From Branchiostoma belcheri (Eukaryota; Chordata; Leptocardii; Amphioxiformes; Branchiostomatidae), in NCBI RefSeq assembly GCF_001625305.1, contig NW_017804209.1:1041176-1105175 (forward strand): a DNA stretch of 64,000 nt, in the 5' to 3' direction. The notes below the pieces were generated by a model, which worked only from the letters and a program-made list of their open reading frames with translations, made no database searches and was not told the DNA's origin. Shown here piece after piece: positions 54,068 through 61,888 of the stretch. The position numbers and the translations under genes were made by a program. Numbering within the stretch: the first letter of the stretch is position 1; every line of letters begins with the position of its first letter.

Positions 54068-54637
54068 TAGTCTCCACTAGACTCCTTTGCAGGCTGAATA
54101 AATGGTAGAAATCGGTCTAAAATGGGGATTAATTGACTAGAGAACTTGGCCGGCCAGAGAGGGTCCATCTTTAGCCTCCGTAGCAGGCTTATAGAACTAG
54201 TTTTGGTGGTATTCGGCTGTTTTCTGATTAGCCCAGTTCTAAACAAAACGGGGGTAATTCAACCAGGCCGGCTATGTTGTCTATATGCAATCACATAAAA
54301 GATCACAAAGACCCCCCAAAACCCCCAGTTTTTGGCATGCTATGGAGGCTAGTCCATTTTGCCACCGCCCAGGCAAATGCGTGCAGACCGACCACCTCCT
54401 CTGGCCAATTATATCCCCTTTTAGGCCGATTTCTACTATTTATTCAACCCGCTTGGTTATTTTGCAACGTTATGTATTTGTTAATGTGTCGATTTCATTG
54501 TTTTCATGTGTGACTTGCTGTCACAGGGCATTCCTGAAAAGCAGTGGTTTTAAATAGCACTGAGGTCTCTACCCTGTTTAAATAAAACAGAAATAAATAA
54601 ATAATAAAAAGCCTGCAGAGGAGTCTGTTGGAGACTA
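54068..54637. mobile_element. Family E MITE interrupted by a family D MITE
   Basis: Left end TAGTCTCCACTAGACTCC with TTTGCAGGCTGAATAAAT; right end CCTGCAGAGGAGTCTGTTGG then AGACTA. A complete family D element (54172-54351) sits inside, and further AT-rich sequence (54452-54609) separates the right tip. Confidence 0.6.
54172..54351. mobile_element. Hairpin MITE, family D, copy 1 (nested)
   Basis: TAGCCTCCGTAGCAGGCTTA, TAGAACTAGTTTTGGTGGT pair with CCCCAGTTTTTGGCATGCTA, TGGAGGCTA. GTCCATCTT (left) and GTCCATTTT (right) flank it, a 9-bp duplication with one mismatch. Other copies are at 57817-57991 and 59771-59941. Confidence 0.75.
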
Positions 54638-55340
54638 ATGTGTTTGCGCGAGCGGCCGGTTTTAGCCGGCGGGCTATTCCGGGCCTCTCAAGGCGCAGGG
54701 AGAAATGTCTCAACTTCTCAAGACGGAGGCACGGCCCGAGGAAAAATGTCTCAAGACGGTGCTGAAAACGCAGCTGTATTTCTCCCGGGATTCTCCCCCA
54801 AAGTCACCTGAAGTCAAGATCAGGTTTATGAGTGACTCTCCAAGCAGATGATATATTATACTTTCTTCTTTTTCTTCTTACGGTACTGTATCTCACTTGC
54901 TTAGGTTTCTATGTCTATCAGACATCTCCCAGAGCTTCAGACTGTTCTGCTTCTCGCCGCTACGTGTACATGTAGCCGATGTGGTCACGCAGATGTGTGG
55001 GGTCCCTTCCCGTATTGATCAAAGTTATTCGGAAGATTAACAAGGTTACCTACTTCACTTTCCCACAGAAAGCAGTAGGCATTGGCCTAGGGTAAACTAC
55101 ACTCCCCAAACCGGCTAAACTCCCTAGGACTGAATACGTGGCTACTTCCTACTATTTTGCAGTATATTATATCCATTGGAGTTTGGTGGAGACTTACGTA
55201 TAACCCTTTCAGACTAACTCTTACAATACAATGTCGCACAGTTTCATCCGCTCCTGACGTTTCCTAGCAACATGGGTCAGAGGTCAGTGTTACAAGTCGA
55301 ACGTTGCCATGGTAATAAACATGACGTTATCCGTTATTTG

Positions 55341-55416
55341 TGACGTCAGTGTGTGCATGTGTGTGTGTGTGTGTGTGTGTTTGTGTTAGTTAGTATTGTG
55401 TGTGTGGTGTGTGTGT

Positions 55417-55502
<86 letters not shown>

Positions 55503-55720
55503 ATGTGTCTGTATATGGCTGTGTGTCTGTATGTGTGAGTGTGCCTATGCTCTAGATTGGCATCCAGACAGCCTAAAATGACCTTGGAACACTGCAGGAA
55601 AGTTTCGTCAAGGTCGTCGGAGATAACATCTTGTCAGAAAAATTCCCAGAATTCCCCAACAAGGACGACCTTGCTGCCCTGAAGGTCAGATGACGTAGAC
55701 TTGGAGTGTGACGTCAGAAC
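55341..55720 (+). repeat. (GT)n microsatellite between two CRE-type sites
   Basis: About 165 bp of mainly GT dinucleotides (55349-55513). TGACGTCA, a perfect CRE palindrome, occurs at 55341-55348 and again at 55709-55716. Confidence 0.85.
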
Positions 55721-55987
55721 AACAAACAAGGTGACGCTCTTCGCCATGTTAGGAAATATTTTGGGAATTAACAGAAGTCCATGATCATGATGACACCACA
55801 AATTGACTTTTTAAAATGGTGTCTCTTAATCAAGAGTGCGTCTTTTGAAATCTTGGAGTATAAGAACAGTGGTGTTAGGTCACAATCCTTGGACTGTGTG
55901 GTGTTGAAAGAAAACCCTCCCTCACAGGTCACAACGTTTGGAGGGTTATACTTTCCCCAAGGCGACATGTCTAAGCGTTTCTTCCAG
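55598..55987 (+). CDS. Two candidate exons of an unrecognised gene
   Basis: Exon a, 55598-55684 (29 codons), follows CACTGCAG and reads ESFVKVVGDNILSEKFPEFP, then NKDDLAALK, before GTCAGA. Exon b, 55928-55987 (20 codons), follows CCCTCCCTCACAG and reads VTTFGGLYFPQGDMSKRFFQ before GTGATT. Both are multiples of three, phase 0 at both ends, and join in frame across a 243-bp intron. Composition is protein-like and unlike the surrounding repeats. I do not recognise the family. The tandem array after exon b starts on its donor, as it does at known exons in this window. Neighbouring exons were not found; the exon a acceptor is purine-containing and its donor is weak. Confidence 0.45.
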
Positions 55988-56500
55988 GTGATTTTCTGAC
56001 GGTTAAAACTCCCAGCGTGTGAGGTTTTGACAGTTAAACTTTCTCCCATGTGAGGTTTTGACAGTTAAACTTTCTCCCAGGTGATATTCTGACGGTTTAA
56101 CTTTCTCCCAGGTGATATTCTGACGGTTTAACTTTCTCCCAGGTGACATGTGGATGGGTAAACTTTTAAAACCCTGATCTTACCTCCTATGTGAAATATT
56201 GAAGGTTAAAACTCTAAGCGTTCCTGCCAGGTGGCATTTGAACGGTTAAACTCTCTCCCAGGTGACAATTGGACGGTTAAACTTTCTCCCAAGTGACATT
56301 TGGAAGGTTAAAACTCTCACCGTTCCTCCCATGTGAGGTTTTGGCGGTTAAACTTTCTCCCAAGTGACATTTGGACGGTTAAAACTCTTACCGTTCCTCC
56401 AAGGTGATATCTGGAGGGTTACACTTTTACTGTTCCTCCAATGTGACATTTGGGTGGTTAAACTTTTTCCCAGGTGAAATTTTGACGGCCCATTGCGGTA
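55970..56500 (+). repeat. Donor-side array following candidate exon b
   Basis: About fourteen units of 31-48 bp: CTTCTCCCAGGTGA(C/T)ATT, TGGACGGTTAAACT. Longer units keep CTCTAAGCGTTCCTGCCAGG, echoing exon b's end (TCTAAGCGTTTCTTCCAG) plus the GTG donor. Related units in reverse orientation follow at about 56512-56575. Confidence 0.75.
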
Positions 56501-56717
56501 GAAAATTTCTCCTGGAACAAGTTTAACCGTCCAAATGTCACCTGGGAGGAACGCTTAGAGTTTAACCGTCCAAATGGAAGCAAGGAGTTAATCTCAACAC
56601 AATTTAAATCCAAGCATTGTGTGTTTCTAGCTCCATGGACGGCCCCCCCCCCTCAGCGTTCCTCCTAGGTGGCATTTGGACAGTTAGACTTGGCTTCCAG
56701 GTGAAATTTTGACCGTG

Positions 56718-56941
56718 TCTATAAAACTCCCAGCCAGAGCGTTCCTCCCGCCGCGCCCAGGCGGGCCGGTGTGCCGTGTGCAAAGCCGCCCGTCCTGTCA
56801 GGCGACATGTGCCGTGGTGCCGGGTGCAAACCCCGGGTACTTAAGCGGCTGAACTTGGGACTTCCCGTACGGACCCAGAGACCCGATCAGAGCAGACGGA
56901 CGGAGTCAAGACTGTTGGCGGGACTTTCTGTGGAACCACAC
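56718..56941 (+). promoter_or_regulatory. Candidate TATA promoter with a noncoding first exon
   Basis: TCTATAAAAC at about 56718-56727, followed by GC-rich sequence and, at 56941/56942, CACACG then GTGAGTAGG, a strong donor. Nothing downstream in the window was recognised as the matching coding exon. Low confidence. Confidence 0.25.
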
Positions 56942-57816
56942 GGTGAGTAGGAGCGTTCCTCTCTCCGCCTGCTGAAGTCAGGACTCTGCTAGGGTGTGTG
57001 AAGTTTGGCTCCAAGCTGTCACTGCCCAGGAAAGGTGTGCCGATTCGCTTCCGCATTCCTTTCCACAGACGTGCCGTCATTACGTCAGGTGAGCGCGGCT
57101 GGCGTCGCGTCGGAACCTTAAGGGTAGCGCCGTCGCGTCTGAAGGTGTTGACTTCTGTCATACTTTAAGAAGTTTATGACCAGTGTGTGTGTGTGTGTGT
57201 GTGTGAAGGTGTCCTAGTTTATATAAGACTTGCCACGTACGTCCCTGCTGCTCGCCATGCATACTTCAGAGTGGCGCCGTGAAATTCCCGAGGAGTGACG
57301 TGCGAGTTCCGCATTCCTGGCGCCGAACTCACGGCAGGGACGGACCGGCTGGTAGTCTCGGGACCAGGCTCCTAAGGCTGGTGTTCTACCGGCCCAAGTC
57401 CTACTGAGCAGATGCCTCTCCTGACTGAGGGCCTGCATGGGGGGTAGTGATTACGAATTGCGCAAACGATTTTCGCCGCTGATTGCGAATTACGTCAACT
57501 TCTCAGAGCTGATGACGACTTTAAGCTTGGCGGCTAATGTACTATTACGAATTGCGTTGATTTTTTGGGAGGCTGCCAACGGAATACGAAGACTAAAAGG
57601 GCCTGATTTAGTAATACGTCTTACGAAAAAGGGCATGTAGGCTCTCCTGATTTGCTAGATCCTTTCAGTCGACCTTTGCCTTCATCGTAGCTGAACCGAC
57701 TATGTGACTTAACTAATCTAATGTGAACCGACCCCATAAAAAACCCTGGCGTTCGCTATTGCACCTGGGCGGGTGGGTCGTGCCCCCAGCACCGTAGATA
57801 TACCAGGGAGCCTACG

Positions 57817-57991
57817 TAGCCTCCGGCTTTTAGAACTGGGGGTTTGGTGGTCTTCGGCTGATTTCTGATTAGCCCAGTTCTAAAAAACGGGGGTAATTCA
57901 ACCAGGCTGGCTATGTTGTCTATATGCAATCAGAAAATACCACACTTGAAAAGCTCCCAAAGACCCCAAACCCCCAGTTTTTGGCATGCTA
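57817..57991. mobile_element. Hairpin MITE, family D, copy 2
   Basis: TAGCCTCCGGCTTTTAGAAC at the left, CCCCAGTTTTTGGCATGCTA, TGGAGGCT at the right. GGAGCCTACG before and GGAGCCTATG after form a 10-bp duplication with one mismatch. Confidence 0.75.
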
Positions 57992-58316
57992 TGGAGGCTG
58001 GAGCCTATGGTGGTCTGACTACCAGGCTACAGTACTCCCAGCACCGTAGAGATACCGGGGAACCTACGGTGGTCTGGCTGCCAGGCTAGCTACAGTATAA
58101 CAGCCGGGAAACGCACAGCGGGAGGCCAGGCCAGTCCGGTCTAGGTCAAGTTTACCGCAAGCTGCGTCTCCCAGATACGGGAATGTTTGTGTTCAGTACT
58201 GACGACTGTGAAGGGTTTGTCGTCACATAGCGGACGGCTTTAGACGTTTATACAACTGACGTCCCGGGTTCAAGGGGACGCCACTAGCTATAGACTAGTT
58301 TACTGTAGGAAGTATG

Positions 58317-58553
58317 TAGTCTCCACCAGACTATATAAACAACGCGGGTTCAAAAAAGTAACATATTTAGCCAATAGGGAGCATAATTGACTAGGGAAGT
58401 TTAGCCAGCGTAGAGTTCATTGGCCTGCGTAGTTTGAGGGGGAAATTAACACTCTCACGGACTGACTCTCCTGGCCGACTATTTTCCTTTTTAATTTACC
58501 GAATTCTAGGATCTGTAGGATGTGTATTCTAGGAAGGCCTGGTATGGAGGCTA
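58317..58553. mobile_element. Foldback MITE, family F
   Basis: TAGTCTCCACCAGACTATAT at the left and GCCTGGTATGGAGGCTA at the right, with weak internal pairing (GACTAGGGAAGTTTAGCCAG against CTGACTCTCCTGGCCGACTA). Confidence 0.5.
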
Positions 58554-58683
58554 AGAACTTCTGAAGTATGCGCTTAAGTCTACCCCAGGGCCTGACGTGA
58601 CATATTATAAATGTGGGTGTTTGTGTCTCGTCGCCACTCTGTGTTGTATACGTACGTGAGAACAAACGTGAGCGAGTGATATA

Positions 58684-59140
58684 CGGGCTAGCCTGGGCGC
58701 CGGGCTGTTGACAGGGGAATATACAATTATATATGGGATAGCTTCTCGGATCCGGGGCTAGCCTGGGCGCCAGGCTGTTGGCAGGGCTACTATACAACAT
58801 ACGGGATAGCTTCTCGGCTCCAGGGCTAGCCTGGGCGCCAGACTGTTGCCAGGGGCAGTATACAGGCTAGCTCCTCGGCTCCAGGGCTAGCCTGGGTGCC
58901 AGACTGTTGCCAGGGGCAGTATACAGGCTATCTCATAGGTTCCTGGGCTAGCCTGTGTGTCAGACTGTTGCCAGGGCCAGTATTCAGGCCAGCTCCTCGG
59001 CTCCAGGGCTAGCCTGGGTGTCAGGCCGTTCCTAGGGTCAGTATACGGGATAGCTCCTCGGCTCCTGGGCCAGCCTGGGCGCCAGAATGTTGAGATGTTC
59101 CCAGGGACATCTACACTACAGGCTAGCTCCTCGGCCCTAA
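58684..59140. repeat. 60-bp minisatellite GGGCTAGCCTGGG
   Basis: About seven units with GGGCTAGCCTGGGCGCCAGA, CTGTTGCCAGGGGCAGTATA, CAGGCTAGCTCCTCGGCTCC. Each unit contains the palindrome GGCTAGCC. No exon edge was recognised next to it. Confidence 0.85.
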
Positions 59141-59565
59141 GGCCAACATGCCCTTATTTAAGGAAATTTTTACCATAAACACTCCTTCTAATGCAGGGTC
59201 CTAACAGGCCCTAACAGCAGTCTGGCATCCAGGCTATGTACGGCCGGATTTCAGTGACGTTTGCAGTCGGCTGAAGTTCATGTACTAGACTCCTGTCCTT
59301 TATTCTAGCCTCCCTGGCATAAACAACACGTACTGCAATGTTTATGGCTGATACGTGATCCGCCAGGCTATAAGAGACTTGTTGTGACACACATTTAAGG
59401 CTGTACAGCATGTAAGTTGTGTAACGGACACATGGGCGTGAGATATCATGAACCCCATGAATAGTTCGCACCGTTTTGTAACGATTTGTGCCTTACGTTA
59501 ACATCAACATCGTCTGTGGTTGACGCATTTAGATTGTGACTCAGGGTCTAAAGAAAGAAAAAAGG

Positions 59566-59660
59566 GTAGCCTGGTCACCAGCTCCCGAGTCCTACATCCT
59601 CTCCGCAAATAGAGAGGATTGTAGGACTTGGGAGCTATAATAGGTTTGGTAACCAGACTA
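59566..59660. repeat. Short hairpin element
   Basis: TAGCCTGGTCACCAGCTCCC, GAGTCCTACATCCTCTC pairs with GAGAGGATTGTAGGACTTGG, GAGCT and GGTAACCAGACTA around a short loop. Confidence 0.6.
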
Positions 59661-59770
59661 AAGGGTGGTCTGTGACTGTGTACTTGCCCTGGCAACAGTC
59701 TGGCATCCAGGCCACTCCAAACGCGGATGTGTCAATGCGTTCTCTCAGAACCAGCCGGCTGGCTGTGCTC

Positions 59771-59941
59771 CATAGCAGGCTTATAGAACTGGGGGTTTGG
59801 CGGTCTTCGGCTGTTTTCTGATATAAATGGGGGTAATTCAACCAGGCCGGCTATGTTGTCTATATGCAATAAGAAAATAGCACATGAAAGCTGGCAAAGA
59901 CCCCGAAGACCCCCCAAAACCCCCAGTTTTTTGGCATGCTA
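59771..59941. mobile_element. Hairpin MITE, family D, copy 3
   Basis: CATAGCAGGCTTATAGAACT at the left, CCCCCAGTTTTTTGGCATGC at the right. About 70 bp of flanking sequence (ACTCCAAACGCGGA, GCCGGCTGGCTGTGCTC) occurs on both sides, so the host segment seems to have been tandemly duplicated. Confidence 0.65.
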
Positions 59942-60464
59942 CTCCAAACGCGGACGTGTGGGCTGCCGTTTTCATACAGCGAACTCTGGAAACCGGCCGG
60001 CTGGCTGTGCTCAAGTTTGGCAGGACAGAAACCGACCCACTGGCCTGCGGTCATGTTTGACAGGAGCAAAAACACGCCCGGGTTTTGTCCTTTCGTACTG
60101 CTCAGCCCAATAGCAACTGGATTATTAGCAGCTGCACATGTGCTAGTCACAAAACAAGTGACCGGTACGAATAAAACAAAGGGAAATGAAGGTAAGGGCA
60201 CCAAGGAAAATAAATAACCGATTCTGTTGGTGTAAAAGACAGGTGAACTTTGAAGTATATATTACTATATACATCATACACTAGTTTTGTCAGGTTTAAT
60301 ACTTCGTATAGGTCGGCGCGCTTTATAATCTCCGCAGATGTTTAGTTGTACGATGTTTTGGGAGGGAAAATAGATACAGGCTGCCCAATTTGATACTGTC
60401 ATACCCCCACGACAACATCTGCTTGGAGATTAATGTTTTGCCACTTTTCTGCCGTTTTCCACAC

Positions 60465-60600
60465 GGCTTTGCGCCCCAAGTGTGCTGTTTTCTAGGCTAC
60501 TCCGTCCGGCCACTTGTAAACACGGAAAGCGCGGCGACCCAAGTGTGCCGTTTCTAGGCTATCCGTCCGGCCACTTGTAAACACGGAAAAGGCGGCGACA
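60465..60600. repeat. 60-bp tandem duplication
   Basis: CCGTCCGGCCACTTGTAAAC, ACGGAAA, GCGGCGAC and AAGTGTGC(C/T)GTTT blocks occur twice in tandem. Confidence 0.75.
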
Positions 60601-60678
60601 TGACAGGAGACTGGCGGCGAAAACAAGCCCGGGTCTGTTGTACCGAGAGGAAAACAAGCGGGGTTTGTAGTACGGGTT

Positions 60679-60922
60679 GTTTACCCTGGATGCCAAACTC
60701 GTTTGGGGCCGTCAACCGTTCCCTTCGGCAGCCAGAAGCCCTTCGCCCGCCTGTCTAAAATGACCGCTACTGGGGAGTCTGGCCCGGGGGAAGTTTGGCT
60801 GGCCCTACAACGGGCTCAACTCCACCGCAGCGGTAATTTACGTCTGCGGGCGAAGGGCTTCTGGCTGCCGATGGGAACGGTTTAATAGCGGCCCGTAACT
60901 TGCTTGTCTGGCACCCAGGGTA
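60679..60922. mobile_element. Foldback element with CGGCAGCCAGAAGCCCTTCG arms
   Basis: ACCGTTCCC, CGGCAGCCAGAAGCCCTTCG and CCCGC at the left are complementary to GCGGGCGAAGGGCTTCTGGC, TGCCG and GGGAACGGT at the right; outer tips CCTGGATGCCA and TGGCACCCAGG. No long coding frame. Confidence 0.75.
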
Positions 60923-61036
60923 CATTTGGGGTAGGGTTGTTTGACAGAGCGTCGGTTCAGCACCAGTGACAGGGTGTCGGGTTCAGGGGGCCCAGCCGGG
61001 CTACAGCTGGCCCTGAGGAGGCCAGGCCGGATTAGT

Positions 61037-61279
61037 TAGCCTCTACCGGGCTTCGGGAGGGAGCTGGAAAGAGTAATCTCCAAGCAGATCCCTTTCGGTG
61101 GCAAGACAGTATCCGTTAGCCAGAGAAGGTCGCCGGCCAACGACTTTTGGTGAGGGTAGCGACAAAAAACAACAAAAAAAAAAACGGCCATATATAAAAA
61201 GCTAACGATCATTCCCCCACATCCTCTGCTTCGGAGAGTTAGGAAAGAATAGAAATTGGCCAAATAGAGACATAACATG
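61037..61279. mobile_element. Foldback MITE, family A, truncated by the Gypsy insertion
   Basis: TAGCCTCTACCGGGCTTCGG at the left and GAAATTGGCCAAATAGAGAC, ATAACATG just before the LTR. The normal right end is absent because the LTR begins at 61280, so the LTR element inserted into this MITE. Confidence 0.65.
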
Positions 61280-61460
61280 TGTAGGGTAGCCGAGGCTAGC
61301 GGGGTGAGCCGAGCTGTCAGAGAACTGCACAAGACGAGATCTCACTCTAGACTGACTCCTGCCACATGGCCGGAGGTACTTTATTCCTGTTAATGAAGAC
61401 CATATGTCTTGACCGCCCGTGCGGTCACAGTCTTATCTACTCCCATATCTACTCCTAACA
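61280..61460 (-). repeat. 3' LTR of the Gypsy element (181 bp)
   Basis: On the minus strand it begins TGTTAGGAGTAG and ends CGGCTACCCTACA, with canonical TG and CA termini. It contains AATAAA (plus-strand TTTATT at 61380-61385). A polypurine tract (AAGGGGGGGCCAA) lies directly upstream on the element strand at about 61461-61474. The matching 5' LTR is outside the window. Confidence 0.8.
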
Positions 61461-61888
61461 TTGGCCCCCCCTTACAAAAGGAGTCGTCCCCGACTCCGCA
61501 GCAGGAAACAAAACAATAACAACAACAAGAGTAGACGGGGCATATCATGCTGGGAGCTAGTGTGTTGGGTTCGAGCTAATTACTTCCGGACGGAGATACA
61601 GTGAGTAAGCACGGATCAAAACAACTCTATCTAAAAACAACAAAACTGGTACATAAACAAATATAAACAAATCATACTGCGTCGAAACGAGGGCACAAAA
61701 AGTCGCTAGAGGACATGCGAAGCAAATACATAGTAATACATATAAAAAAAAACAAGAATACGCAATATAAGAACGACGCTCAACATAATAGAGATATGAT
61801 AAAGATGATAAAGTTCGTATGAGAGGAGTGTTCGTTCAGGCATAGGTTTCAGTAGTAGTCAATTAACGGAGCTCATTCCTAGAGTTCA

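Noticed and set aside
55353-55538. ORF rich in VCVC
   Set aside because: Translation of the GT microsatellite.
57437-57640. 67-codon plus-strand ORF (MGGSDYELRKRF)
   Set aside because: Contains repeated ATTACGAATTGCG blocks and has no recognisable family or splice context; probably part of a repeat.
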